Assembly: GCF_022200785.1 (NCBI RefSeq) | Contig: NZ_CP087585.1 | Location: 248,001 to 312,000, forward strand | Length of the DNA stretch: 64,000 bases | Direction: 5' to 3' | Source of the DNA: Pedobacter mucosus | Lineage (GTDB): Bacteria; Bacteroidota; Bacteroidia; Sphingobacteriales; Sphingobacteriaceae | Shown here: positions 9,216 to 17,620 of the stretch, piece after piece | How positions within the stretch are numbered: the stretch's first letter is position 1 | Layout of the letters: every line of letters begins with the position of its first letter | The notes under the pieces: generated by a model | The model's input: only the letters and a program-made list of their open reading frames with translations | Told to the model about the DNA's origin: nothing | The model's database searches: none | Translations under genes and position numbers: made by a program

Positions 9216-9730
9216 TGTACAATAATAAGGGCAGGTATGCTTTGATGGCAGTTTTTGTGTTGGCTGGGTTGATTTGTGTTTTTTACAATCAATATCAGTT
9301 AGCAGCTGTTTCAGGGTTATTATTTGCTTTTGTTGTGTGGAGTCATTTTAAGCACAGTTCTGTTTTAATGGCATCAAAGTACTTTAAGAATAACGAATTT
9401 GATAAAACCAAATTGTTATTAGCTGAGGTTGCAAAACCAGAAGGCTTGGCAAAAAGCAGAAGAGGTTACTACGAATTTATGCAGGGAAACATGGCTCTTA
9501 AAGAAGAGGACTATGAAAAAGCTGAATTTCATTTTCAGTTGGCAAGTCGTTTTCCTATCGGAGGGAAGAATGAAAAGTCATATATTTTAATTCATCTTGC
9601 TAATCTAGCATTGCGTAAAAAAGATAGAGAACGGGCAGAAGCTTATACAAAGCTTGCAAAAGAACTTGCAGAATCTTCACGCTCAAAAGATATAATTGTA
9701 AAACTAGAGAGGGAAATAAGTAAGATATAA
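9215..9730 (+). CDS. Small membrane protein with TPR-like repeats
   Basis: A 171-residue protein whose ATG overlaps the stop of the response regulator (TAATG), implying coupled translation. Residues 8-45 form one or two hydrophobic segments. The rest is helical with TPR-like spacing (KSRRGYYEFMQGNMALKEED, then EKAEFHFQLASRF). It probably sits in the inner membrane with a cytoplasmic repeat domain for protein contacts. No specific function is recognised. The position suggests a role linked to the two-component pair. Confidence 0.65.
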   Translation: MYNNKGRYALMAVFVLAGLICVFYNQYQLAAVSGLLFAFVVWSHFKHSSVLMASKYFKNNEFDKTKLLLAEVAKPEGLAKSRRGYYEFMQGNMALKEEDYEKAEFHFQLASRFPIGGKNEKSYILIHLANLALRKKDRERAEAYTKLAKELAESSRSKDIIVKLEREISKI

Positions 9731-9752
9731 TATTAGTATTGTCATTTTGAAT

Positions 9753-9798
9753 AACGAAGCACCGGTTTAGTAATAAAAAGGTACTTCGTTTTTTTTTT
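9753..9798 (+). terminator. Rho-independent terminator after the two-component operon
   Basis: Stem AACGAAGCACC (9753-9763) with GGTACTTCGTT (9780-9790), one mismatch, followed by a run of T. It closes the kinase-regulator-TPR transcript and separates it from hemE. Confidence 0.8.
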
Positions 9799-9851
9799 AT
9801 TTATACATTTGCGGAATTAAAATTTTAGAGCATTCCGTCTTTTAACCGAAT

Positions 9852-9885
9852 CGTCATGCTGTCCCGAACAATCGGGATCAGCATC
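9852..9885 (+). repeat. CGTCATGCTG-type hairpin repeat before hemE
   Basis: CGTCATGCTG followed by a hairpin with CCCGA pairing TCGGG and then CAGCATC. It shares its first bases with the inverted repeat at 4644-4706. Confidence 0.55.
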
Positions 9886-9914
9886 TTCTCAGTCAATCGA
9901 CACAATTACAAATC

Positions 9915-10940
9915 ATGAAGAATAATTTATTTTTAGACGCTGCATTTTCAAAACAAACTGAACGCCCACCAGTATGGATGATGCGTCAAGCTGGTCGTTT
10001 TATGCCACAATATTGGGAAATAAAAAACAAATACTCTTTTTTAGAGATGTGTAAAACTCCTGAAATTGCTGCAGATGTTACCATGTTGCCTGTTGATTTA
10101 TTAGGTATTGATGCGGCGATTTTATTCTGTGATATTTTAGTAACTGGCGAAGCAATGGGTGGAGATTTGAGTTTTACTCAAGGCATCGGACCTAAGTTCG
10201 CAAACCCGGTACGTACCGCTCAAGATATTGAAAACTTAAATGTTGATTGTTTAGATGAACTGCAATATGTTGCAGATGCGATTAAAGTGATTCAACAACG
10301 TTTGGATGGAAATATTCCGTTAATCGGTTTTGCTGGCGCTCCTTTTACGGTAATGAGTTACCTGGTTGAAGGTGGCTCATCTAAAGATTTTAAATTGACC
10401 AAGTTGATGCTCCATAACGAACCAGCATTGGCACATAAACTTCTGGCTAAAATTGCGAAAGTAACAGCTGATTATTTAAATCTGCAGATTGCTGCGGGTG
10501 TTAATTCAGTTCAGATTTTTGATAGCTGGGCGCAGGCTTTATCTTGGAGCGATTATCAGGAATTTTCTCACCGTTATATTCAAGAAATTATTTCAAACTT
10601 AAATAGAAAAGATATTCCGGTAATTTCTTTTTGTAAAGGGAGTTCGGTTTTTGCGCCAATTATGGCTGAAGCAAAACCTGATGTAATTTCGGTCGACTGG
10701 AATGCGGATTTATTAAACATCAAAAATGCTTTACCAGCAGGTATTGCTGTTCAGGGCAATTTAGATCCACATATTTTATATGCAGATCAACCAGTAATTA
10801 AAGCACAAATTCACAAACTGTTCGAGCGTATGCGTGGAACCGAGGGATTCATTTTTAATTTAGGTCATGGTATCATGCCTGATATTCCTTTTGATAATGT
10901 GAAATATGCAATTGAAGTGGTTAAGGAGTTTAGGTATTAG
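9915..10940 (+). CDS. hemE: Uroporphyrinogen decarboxylase
   Basis: HemE decarboxylates the four acetate side chains of uroporphyrinogen III to give coproporphyrinogen III. The 341-residue length is typical. Signature motifs are RPPVWMMRQAGRFMPQYW near the N-terminus, the FCDILV region with its key Asp, GAPFTVMSYLVEG, and the C-terminal FNLGHGIMPDIP. It continues the pathway from the HemD half of hemCD. A TACATTTG -7-like element at 9804-9811 lies between the upstream terminator and the gene, which suggests separate transcription. A clear -33 element was not found. Confidence 0.97.
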   Translation: MKNNLFLDAAFSKQTERPPVWMMRQAGRFMPQYWEIKNKYSFLEMCKTPEIAADVTMLPVDLLGIDAAILFCDILVTGEAMGGDLSFTQGIGPKFANPVRTAQDIENLNVDCLDELQYVADAIKVIQQRLDGNIPLIGFAGAPFTVMSYLVEGGSSKDFKLTKLMLHNEPALAHKLLAKIAKVTADYLNLQIAAGVNSVQIFDSWAQALSWSDYQEFSHRYIQEIISNLNRKDIPVISFCKGSSVFAPIMAEAKPDVISVDWNADLLNIKNALPAGIAVQGNLDPHILYADQPVIKAQIHKLFERMRGTEGFIFNLGHGIMPDIPFDNVKYAIEVVKEFRY

Positions 10941-10943
10941 GAC

Positions 10944-10971
10944 TTAAAAGTGCCCTGGAGGGAACTTTTAA
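10944..10971 (+). terminator. Possible hairpin after hemE
   Basis: TTAAAAGT (10944-10951) pairs perfectly with ACTTTTAA (10964-10971), extended by CCC/GGG inside after one mismatch. No strong T tract follows, so terminator function is uncertain. Confidence 0.4.
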
Positions 10972-11022
10972 TAGCGAGCGTAAATCATTAAATTAGTAAC
11001 ATTTTCTACTATTTAAAACTAT

Positions 11023-11249
11023 ATGAAAAAATCCGAAGTCATTTATATCCTAAAAGATATGCTGATGAATTTTCTGCAGAAGAAATAATCGAGAAAATTT
11101 CATTAGTTCAAAAGATAGAAATAGGATTAAATCAGATTAAAGAAGGTGAGATTTTTTCAGAGATTGAAAGTAAAGAAAAGGTTTATAGTGATACAACAAT
11201 TAATACCATAGACGACTCAAGAAAGAATGTGGTGTCGGAAAACCCATAA
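11023..11249 (+). pseudogene. Remnant resembling a small type II antitoxin
   Basis: An ATG at 11023 opens a 21-codon frame. A second frame without its own ATG runs to a stop at 11247-11249 and reads KRYADEFSAEEIIEKISLVQ, then KIEIGLNQIKEGEIFSE. The latter stretch has the look of short antitoxins encoded next to RelE/ParE toxins. A frameshift between the two frames would join them into one small protein. No toxin gene follows. I infer a decayed or orphan antitoxin; it may also be non-functional noise in the 378-bp hemE-hemJ gap. Confidence 0.35.
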
Positions 11250-11318
11250 AAGATATAAGTCACTTTCAAAAGAATTTATAAACTCGATTAATTTGTAGCT
11301 CGACCTAAAACAACATTA

Positions 11319-11879
11319 ATGATAGAAACCGTACAGCCATATTATTACTATTTCGTAGCGGTACACATTGTATTTGTAATCAGCTGGATGGCTGGATTAT
11401 TCTATATTTTGAGTCTATTTATTTACCACACTGAAGCAAACGAAAAGCCTGAGCCAGAAAGAAGCATTCTAATTAATCAGTTTGTTAAAATGGAGTCCAC
11501 ATTATGGAAAATCATTGCAACTCCGGCAATGGTAATTACAGTAATGGCCGGTGTGTCTATGCTTACATTACATCCTGTGCTTTTGCAAATGCCTTGGATG
11601 CATGTAAAACTTGGTTTTGTAGTTGGATTACTCATCTATCATTTTATTTGCCAAAATTTAGTAAAACAACTCAAAAACAATCAATTTAAATTAAGTAGTT
11701 TTCAATTACGTTTGTGGAGAGAATTGGCTACTATTTTCATGATCGCAATAGTTTTTGTAGTAATTCTTAAAAGTGCTATAAATTGGATTTACGGTTTAAT
11801 TGGTATAATGGGCGTTGCAATGGTGATTATGATTGCGGTTAAATTGTATAAGAATTATCGGAAGAAACGCGGTGAATAG
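11319..11879 (+). CDS. hemJ: HemJ-like protoporphyrinogen IX oxidase (CopD/UPF0093 family)
   Basis: A 186-residue multi-pass membrane protein. The pattern of the HemJ family is visible: an early His in the first helix (His16 in AVHIVFVISWMAGLFYI), an Arg/Lys-rich cytoplasmic loop, and His-Val-Lys (WMHVKLGF, His95/Lys97) in a later helix. HemJ oxidises protoporphyrinogen IX to protoporphyrin IX in organisms lacking HemG or HemY. Its place directly after hemE supports this. The C-terminus adds a fifth hydrophobic segment (about 155-175) and a basic tail (KLYKNYRKKRGE), making it slightly longer than many homologues. Confidence 0.8.
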   Translation: MIETVQPYYYYFVAVHIVFVISWMAGLFYILSLFIYHTEANEKPEPERSILINQFVKMESTLWKIIATPAMVITVMAGVSMLTLHPVLLQMPWMHVKLGFVVGLLIYHFICQNLVKQLKNNQFKLSSFQLRLWRELATIFMIAIVFVVILKSAINWIYGLIGIMGVAMVIMIAVKLYKNYRKKRGE

Positions 11880-11883
11880 CTTT

Positions 11884-11969
11884 TTAACACTAAGACACTA
11901 AGAGCACCAATATAAGTTATAATTTATCTTGGTGTTGAACTTCGTGTCCTTTGCGGCTTAGTTGTTAAG
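11884..11969. repeat. Imperfect inverted intergenic repeat
   Basis: TTAACACTAAGACACTAAG...CACCAA is roughly complementary to TTGGTGTTGAAC...GGCTTAGTTGTTAA after a 15-nt spacer. Similar ACACGAAG-type spacer words occur at about 7240. It looks like a dispersed spacer element between hemJ and the next gene. Confidence 0.5.
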
Positions 11970-12066
11970 TAGAAGACTTTCTTTGTTTCCTTTGCGTAAA
12001 CTTCTAGTTCTTTGCCGTTAAATAAACAAAAAACTATTCTAAATTTGAGACATAAAACCAAACCTT

Positions 12067-13224
12067 ATGTTTAAAATCACAGGTCTGAAAAAGGCCTTAC
12101 TTTTTATATCTTTTTTATTTATTTCTTACATCTCCTCGGCTCAATTTAATCAATCAGCTTTTGAAAACAGAATTCGTCCAGATAGCAGTTTGACCAACGA
12201 AGTTCATTTTAGCTTTTATAATCTAAATTACGTTCGAAATTACGAGTACACCAATGATTTTCACGATGGTTATACTTTATATGGAACACAATTGCAACCA
12301 CAACTCGTTTACTACGCACATCCAAATTTGGCCATCACCGCAGGTGCTTTTATAAGGAAAGATTTTGGTCGGAACGGGATTTCTGATGCAAAGCCATTAT
12401 TCAGTTTGAAATACCATAAAAGAAACCTCACTTTGATTTTCGGAAGTTTGGAAGGTGGCATTCAGCATAAATACATTGAACCGCTTTATGATTTTGAAAG
12501 AACGATTACCAATCCAATTGAGTATGGAACTCAATTATTAGTTGAGCGTAAAAAATTTACACTAGATGCCTGGATCGCCTGGCAGAAAATGATTTATAAA
12601 GGAGAACCTGCAAAGGAAGAAATTATTGGAGGCTTATCTACAGAAACTACCATTGCTGAAAGTAATGGATGGAAATTTAGTTTTCCTGCTCAGTTTCTTG
12701 CTTTCCACCAAGGCGGACAAATTGATGTTTTAAAGGAAATCCCAATTACAACCATGTTAAATGGCGCAACCGGGTTGAAGCTTCATAAGGAAATAGGAAC
12801 AAAGATTAAGCAGGTATATACTGATAATTACATTGCGGTCTACAAAGATCTTTCTCCTGATAAACGAAGAGCTTTTCAAGGTGGTTTTGGTTTATGGTTA
12901 AATGCAGGTGTAGAAAGTAAATGGGGCAGTTTAGTCGCTTCTTATTGGAAAGGAAATAACTTTATTTCGATTAAAGGAATGCCTTTGTACGAGTCTGTTT
13001 CTGATAATTTATATAGCCAAGGGTTAAGACAAAGCAATAGAAACATTGTTTCTTTACGTTATGCTTATCAAAAAGAATTAATTCCGCATTTATACCTTGA
13101 TGTTCGGTTCGAACCACACATTGATCTTGATAATACTGATAAGCAGCTTCAATTTAACCATTCATTTTTTATAACCTACAAACAGGATTTCAAGTTGTTT
13201 AAGGTTAAAAAACAAAAAGATTAG
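12067..13224 (+). CDS. Secreted/outer-membrane beta-barrel-like protein of unknown function
   Basis: A 385-residue protein starting with a clear signal peptide (basic MFKITGLKK, hydrophobic core, cleavage near SSAQ at 24-26). The mature part is rich in alternating polar/aromatic strands (LNYVRNYEYTNDFHDGY, LYLDVRFEPHIDL), as expected for an outer-membrane barrel. It ends in a lysine-rich tail (KLFKVKKQKD) instead of a C-terminal aromatic. No domain is recognised. It stands alone between spacer repeats, and its function is not inferable from neighbours. Confidence 0.7.
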   Translation: MFKITGLKKALLFISFLFISYISSAQFNQSAFENRIRPDSSLTNEVHFSFYNLNYVRNYEYTNDFHDGYTLYGTQLQPQLVYYAHPNLAITAGAFIRKDFGRNGISDAKPLFSLKYHKRNLTLIFGSLEGGIQHKYIEPLYDFERTITNPIEYGTQLLVERKKFTLDAWIAWQKMIYKGEPAKEEIIGGLSTETTIAESNGWKFSFPAQFLAFHQGGQIDVLKEIPITTMLNGATGLKLHKEIGTKIKQVYTDNYIAVYKDLSPDKRRAFQGGFGLWLNAGVESKWGSLVASYWKGNNFISIKGMPLYESVSDNLYSQGLRQSNRNIVSLRYAYQKELIPHLYLDVRFEPHIDLDNTDKQLQFNHSFFITYKQDFKLFKVKKQKD

Positions 13225-13240
13225 ATATATTATTTCCGTC

Positions 13241-13343
13241 AGCTGAAGCAGACGGCAAAGGGATCTATCGCTGAAGCAGACGGCAATGGAATGCTAAATT
13301 GTTTAAAGCGCTCGCTTTATTTACCGTTGGCTTCAGCCAACGG
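13241..13343. repeat. Spacer repeats: 17-bp direct repeat and 8-bp palindrome
   Basis: GCTGAAGCAGACGGCAA occurs at 13241-13257 and exactly again at 13269-13285. A perfect palindrome CCGTTGGC-TTCA-GCCAACGG follows at 13324-13343. Further on, about 13410-13440 contains TTTCTAAACCCGATAGCAG, the reverse of the 3' end of the ~100-nt repeat family. No gene is seen in the 509-bp gap before the sigma factor. Confidence 0.65.
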
Positions 13344-13733
13344 ATAACAAGCTTTATGTAGGCTTTAGCCAAAAATTGAAACTTTGCAACTTTAGTTTTA
13401 AGCACAGGTAGAGGTTTCTAAACCCGATAGCAGTGGAAATACTTTTTATTTGTAGTAAACCTTGATAAACTTCCATCTGCAACCGATGAAATATAAGCTT
13501 CGTTCCTCAGCATTACAGAAGTTAAAAAGATTGTAACGGATAACGGGAACTAACACTTAAAACGAGCTTCTGCCATTGCTTTCCAAACCAAAAAACTATA
13601 TCTTCCTTAAAAATTTAACTTCATGTTACTGATAATCAGATCCTAAATATAATTTTTAACTTTTATTTAACTTTTTTTTCATCCCCATGCAACCAATGTT
13701 TGTAATCTACCATCTACTATATACAAACACAGA

Positions 13734-14303
13734 ATGAAATTGACCCGAAGCTATACAATAGATGATTTGATGGAAGGCTGCAAAGCTGGCGACCGGAAGA
13801 TGCAAGAACTGCTTTACAAGCAAACTGCATCGAAAATGCTAGCTGTGTGCATGCGATATGCCAAAGACAGAATGGAAGCGGAAGATGTTTTGCAAATGGG
13901 ATATATCAAGGTTTTTCAAAAAATTGAAGCATACAGAGGTGATGGATCTTTTGAAGGTTGGATTAGAAGAGTGATGGTAAATACCGCAATTGAAAGCTAC
14001 CGGAAAAATTTACGCAGCTTAAACGTGGTGGAAATTGACGAAGCTTATGAACAACCATCAACTGGATTTGATTTCAGCACCCTAGGCATGCAGGATTTAA
14101 TGAAAGTAATACAAAAACTTGCCGATGGTTATAGAATGGTTTTCAATATGTATGTAATTGAGGGTTATTCGCACAAAGAAATTGGAGAAACACTTGGCAT
14201 TTCAGAAGGCGCTAGTAAGTCTCAGTTATCAAGAGCCAGAGCAATTTTAAAAGAGGAAATTATAAAAATGGAGGGATTTGGTTATGCAACCTATACAGGA
14301 TAA
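13734..14303 (+). CDS. ECF-subfamily RNA polymerase sigma-70 factor
   Basis: A 189-residue sigma factor with region 2 at about 22-92 (MRYAKDRMEAEDVLQMGYIK, then FEGWIRRVMVNTAIESYRKN) and region 4 at about 120-172 (the helix-turn-helix YSHKEIGETLGISEGASKSQ). There is no region 1 or 3, which defines the ECF group. The 3' end overlaps the next gene by 26 nt, a typical sigma/regulator arrangement in Bacteroidota. The signal and regulon are unknown; the downstream membrane protein is the likely partner. Confidence 0.93.
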   Translation: MKLTRSYTIDDLMEGCKAGDRKMQELLYKQTASKMLAVCMRYAKDRMEAEDVLQMGYIKVFQKIEAYRGDGSFEGWIRRVMVNTAIESYRKNLRSLNVVEIDEAYEQPSTGFDFSTLGMQDLMKVIQKLADGYRMVFNMYVIEGYSHKEIGETLGISEGASKSQLSRARAILKEEIIKMEGFGYATYTG

Positions 14304-15045
14304 AGATTTTGATCAATTATTTGAAAACGCTTTTGCGGATGCAGAAGTTGCCCCATCTCGGGATTTATGGAACAATATTGAAAGTGAAATAGCGCCTAAG
14401 AAAAGGAAAAAATTGCCAGTTTATTGGTTAGCAGCAGCAGTGGTTTTAGTAATGGCTACCGTTGGAATCTTAGTTTTTCAACAACAGGATAATGATGATC
14501 AAACTAAAAAAATAGCAGACAATTCAATAGAAAAGATTAGTCCGGCGATAAAAGATTTATCTATTAAAGATTCAATAGAAACAAGCATTACACCGGTTGA
14601 GGAAATAAAAATTAAATCGCCGATATACTCAAAGCCAATTAAAGCACTAGCAAGTAATAACGTTAAAACCAAAGTTTCTCCGATAAAAAAACAAAAAGTA
14701 ATTAACGTACCTGAAACACAAAAACCAGAAATCATTATTGCTAAAGTTGAAGTGCCAAAACAGGATATCGTCAAGAAGAAAATTGAGGAAGCAATTCTAC
14801 AAACCAACGCTGAAACTTTAATTGCATCGAATGCTGCAACAATTAAAGCTGATGAAGTAATTGGTGAAAATATTCAGACTGAAAACAAAGGTATCCGCAA
14901 TGTTGGCGATGTAGTAAACCTAATTGTAAATAAAGTTGATAAAAGGAAAGATAAATTTATTCAGTTTCGCACTGATGATGATGATTCCTCGCTTTCATCA
15001 ATCAATATTGGTCCTTTTAAGTTTGGGAAGAATAGAAAAAAATAA
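14278..15045 (+). CDS. Single-pass membrane protein, putative anti-sigma partner
   Basis: A 255-residue protein overlapping the sigma gene by 26 nt (20 nt if the second Met is used). Residues 1-42 are acidic and cytoplasmic, containing PSRDLWNNIESEI, a pattern common at the start of Bacteroidota anti-sigma-like proteins. A basic KKRKK motif leads into one membrane segment (about 48-68). The remaining 185 residues are Lys/Ile/Val-rich and low-complexity, probably periplasmic. I infer that it restrains the ECF factor; no recognised zinc-binding anti-sigma motif is present. Confidence 0.7.
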   Translation: MVMQPIQDKDFDQLFENAFADAEVAPSRDLWNNIESEIAPKKRKKLPVYWLAAAVVLVMATVGILVFQQQDNDDQTKKIADNSIEKISPAIKDLSIKDSIETSITPVEEIKIKSPIYSKPIKALASNNVKTKVSPIKKQKVINVPETQKPEIIIAKVEVPKQDIVKKKIEEAILQTNAETLIASNAATIKADEVIGENIQTENKGIRNVGDVVNLIVNKVDKRKDKFIQFRTDDDDSSLSSINIGPFKFGKNRKK

Positions 15046-15149
15046 TACCAGGATTAAAAAGGATTTACGGATTTTAAGATTTGTATGCTTTATACCATTC
15101 TATCATTCAATAATTCTCTCATTCAATCATTCAAAACAACACACAAAAT

Positions 15150-15959
15150 ATGAAACATCTAATTTTTAAAACACTTTTGGTAAGCGGGCTTGCCGGTGTT
15201 ATGGCTACTGGTGCCTTTGCACAACAAGATAGCACGGTTAAGGATACAGTGATCAAAAAGAAAAGCAAATATATGGTCAGAATCGGAGGAGGAAATTTAA
15301 TCTCTAAAATGGATTCTACCAAAAATGCTAAGAAAGGTCGTTTTGTAGGCGGAATAACTTTTACCAGAGTTGATTTAGGTTTCTCCCGATTAATTGATAA
15401 TGGCGATTTTAATTTATCTCCTAACAACGAATTTTTAGATTATAAAGGTGGTAAAACAAGTACTTTTTCTTTCGATGTTTTACAATTTGGATATCGGGTT
15501 AATTCAAACTTTAAAGTTTATGTGGCCGGTGGTTTCGATTGGACTTTAATTCGATTAAGAGATAACGTTACTATTCAAAAAAATCAGCCAACACTTGTTG
15601 CTTTGCCAGAAAATATAGCATTCTCTAAAAACCGATTCTCTAGCAGTTATGTTCACATCCCATTAAATTTTGAATTTCGTACCAATGAAAGTAAAAAAGG
15701 AAAACGTTTCTACTTTGTTGTAGGTCCTGAAATTAGTTTTCTACTAAATGGGAAAGTAAAACAGATTAGCGATGAACGTGGAAAGGAAAAACAATACGAT
15801 AGCTACCATTTTCAATCCGTTCGTTACGGAGGAACTGTTAGATTTGGTTACGGTGGAATGGGCTTATTTACCAAATACTATTTCAACGATATGTTTACCA
15901 CACCTGCACAGGCTGGCTTAAAAAACATGAGCTTCGGCGTATCCTTTGGATTAAATTAA
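15150..15959 (+). CDS. Outer-membrane beta-barrel protein
   Basis: A 269-residue protein with a signal peptide (MKHLIFKTLLVSGLAGVMATGAFAQ, cleavage near residue 25). The rest alternates polar and hydrophobic residues with many Gly and aromatics (FGYGGMGLFTKYYFNDMF) and ends in a strand-like GVSFGLN, as in porin-like small barrels of Bacteroidota. It follows the sigma/anti-sigma pair after a 104-bp gap containing ATTCAAT-type low-complexity sequence, so it may be part of the same unit or a target. Function is unknown beyond location. Confidence 0.75.
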   Translation: MKHLIFKTLLVSGLAGVMATGAFAQQDSTVKDTVIKKKSKYMVRIGGGNLISKMDSTKNAKKGRFVGGITFTRVDLGFSRLIDNGDFNLSPNNEFLDYKGGKTSTFSFDVLQFGYRVNSNFKVYVAGGFDWTLIRLRDNVTIQKNQPTLVALPENIAFSKNRFSSSYVHIPLNFEFRTNESKKGKRFYFVVGPEISFLLNGKVKQISDERGKEKQYDSYHFQSVRYGGTVRFGYGGMGLFTKYYFNDMFTTPAQAGLKNMSFGVSFGLN

Positions 15960-15979
15960 AATAACACACAATAAATTAC

Positions 15980-16016
15980 AATCCTGTTTCGGTTAGGCGA
16001 AGCAGGATTTTTTTTA
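15980..16016 (+). terminator. Rho-independent terminator after the beta-barrel gene
   Basis: A 12-bp stem (15980-15991 with 15998-16009, one G-T pair), loop GTTAGG, then a run of seven T. It ends the sigma/anti-sigma/barrel unit before the symporter. Confidence 0.9.
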
Positions 16017-16079
16017 TACCAGCAGTACGACGTCCCATTAGAAAAAAAATAATTATATTTCGTTTTCTAATCTCCGTAA

Positions 16080-17330
16080 ATGAAATCCATCCTTTCTAAT
16101 TTAACAGTCCAAGTTATCATTGCAATCGCAATAGGCATATTAGTCGGTGCATATTTTCCAGGCTTTGCGCCATCAGCTAAATTAATAAGTCAGGGATTTA
16201 TTAATATGATTAGCATGCTAATTGCTCCAATTATATTTTTTACTATCGTTTTAGGTATTGCCCACATGGGCGATATGAAAAAAGTAGGTAGAGTAGGAGG
16301 AAAGGCACTTTTATATTTTGAAATTGTAAGCACAGCTGCTATTGCGATAGGCTTGTTGGTTGCAAATATCTTGAAACCGGGTGAAGGTATGGTGGCGAAA
16401 GCGGGCGATACAACCAAAATTGCAGGCTATGCCGAGCAGGCCAAAGAAATGAATTGGGCGGAGTTTTTTTTGCATATCATCCCGCACAATGTAATTGGAG
16501 CTTTTGCCGAAGGAAATATTTTGCAGATTCTGTTCTTCGCAATCCTTTTTGGCTATGGCTTAAATAAATTAGGTGGCGACGGAACTGCTGTTTTAAACGC
16601 TTTCGACAAAATTTCAAAAGTGCTTTTCAACATCATGAAAGTAGTAATGCGTTTAGCGCCGATTGGTGCTTTCGGCGGCATGGCTTTTAGCATTGGTACA
16701 CACGGTTTATCAAGTATTTTTGGTATGGCAAAGCTGATGGGTTCTGTATATTTAACCTGTTTCTTGTTCATTTTTGTTATTTTAAATGGTATTTGCCGAT
16801 ATTATAAATTCAGTCTTTGGCAGTATTTAAAATTTATCCGACAGGAAATATTAATTGTTTTAGGAACGTCCTCTTCCGAATCTGCCTTGCCCAGTATGAT
16901 GCAAAAAATGGAAGCTATCGGTTGCGATAAGTCGGTAGTAGGCTTAGTAATACCCACAGGTTACTCGTTTAATCTAGATGGAACCGCAATTTACCTCGCC
17001 ATGTCGGTCATCTTTCTTTGTCAGGTTTTTCATGTTGATTTATCAATTGGACAGCAATTAACCATTTTGGCAATCTTAATGGTAACTTCAAAAGGAGCGG
17101 CTGGCGTAACAGGTAGTGGTTTTATTGTTCTCGTTTCCACTTTAACGGCTTTAAAGATTATGCCGATCGAACACATTTCAATATTAATTGGCGTTGATCG
17201 TTTTATGAGTGAAGCCAGGGCAATTACAAATGTTATTGGTAACGGAATTGCAACCATCGTAATTGCAAAAAGCGAAAATCAATTTGATGAAGCTAAGTAT
17301 TTAGAGGCTATCAAACCAATCGAAAATTAA
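16080..17330 (+). CDS. Dicarboxylate/amino acid:cation symporter (DctA/GltP-like)
   Basis: A 416-residue inner-membrane carrier of the DAACS family. The family signatures are a Ser-rich re-entrant loop (SSSESALPSMM), the NLDGT motif in the stretch PTGYSFNLDGTAIY, and the second hairpin (SKGAAGVTGSGFIVL) followed by the substrate/cation-binding helix DRFMSEARAITNVIGN. About eight membrane helices are predicted. DctA-type proteins import succinate, fumarate or malate with protons or sodium, and the PTGYSFNLDG wording is closer to DctA than to glutamate carriers, but the substrate is not certain. It is a single-gene unit between a terminator and a hairpin repeat. Confidence 0.88.
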   Translation: MKSILSNLTVQVIIAIAIGILVGAYFPGFAPSAKLISQGFINMISMLIAPIIFFTIVLGIAHMGDMKKVGRVGGKALLYFEIVSTAAIAIGLLVANILKPGEGMVAKAGDTTKIAGYAEQAKEMNWAEFFLHIIPHNVIGAFAEGNILQILFFAILFGYGLNKLGGDGTAVLNAFDKISKVLFNIMKVVMRLAPIGAFGGMAFSIGTHGLSSIFGMAKLMGSVYLTCFLFIFVILNGICRYYKFSLWQYLKFIRQEILIVLGTSSSESALPSMMQKMEAIGCDKSVVGLVIPTGYSFNLDGTAIYLAMSVIFLCQVFHVDLSIGQQLTILAILMVTSKGAAGVTGSGFIVLVSTLTALKIMPIEHISILIGVDRFMSEARAITNVIGNGIATIVIAKSENQFDEAKYLEAIKPIEN

Positions 17331-17413
17331 ATATCAATCTGCTAACTTGTGGCTAACAGGTTAGTTAAATATTAATTTTTTATTTGGGCGTTTTAACACG
17401 CTTTCCGCTGTAT

Positions 17414-17438
17414 CTTTTTGGCAGAAAAAGCCAAAAAG
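17414..17438. repeat. CTTTTTGGC hairpin repeat
   Basis: CTTTTTGGC (17414-17422) and GCCAAAAAG (17430-17438) form a perfect 9-bp stem with a 7-nt loop in the 290-bp gap after the symporter. It may act as a bidirectional terminator but looks like a dispersed spacer motif. Confidence 0.6.
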
Positions 17439-17620
17439 GATGCTGCTTCAATCGTTAACGCAAAAGCAATAAGATAACTCAATCAATAAAAACGGATTTT
17501 TTTAATCGACATTTAACAACCAAAACCAGAATTACCAGATCCAATAATCATCCTTTTGTAAACTAGAAAAACTATTGGAACAACTTAAACCAAAACTGAT
17601 AAATTAGCGTATATAGTAAT

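Noticed and set aside
13241..13285. CRISPR-like direct repeats
   Set aside because: Only two 17-bp copies 11 bp apart with no spacers or cas genes; a spacer repeat instead.
14499..14807. A 102-codon minus-strand frame
   Set aside because: Antisense shadow of the Lys/Ile-rich anti-sigma partner; hydrophobic composition comes from complementing Lys codons.
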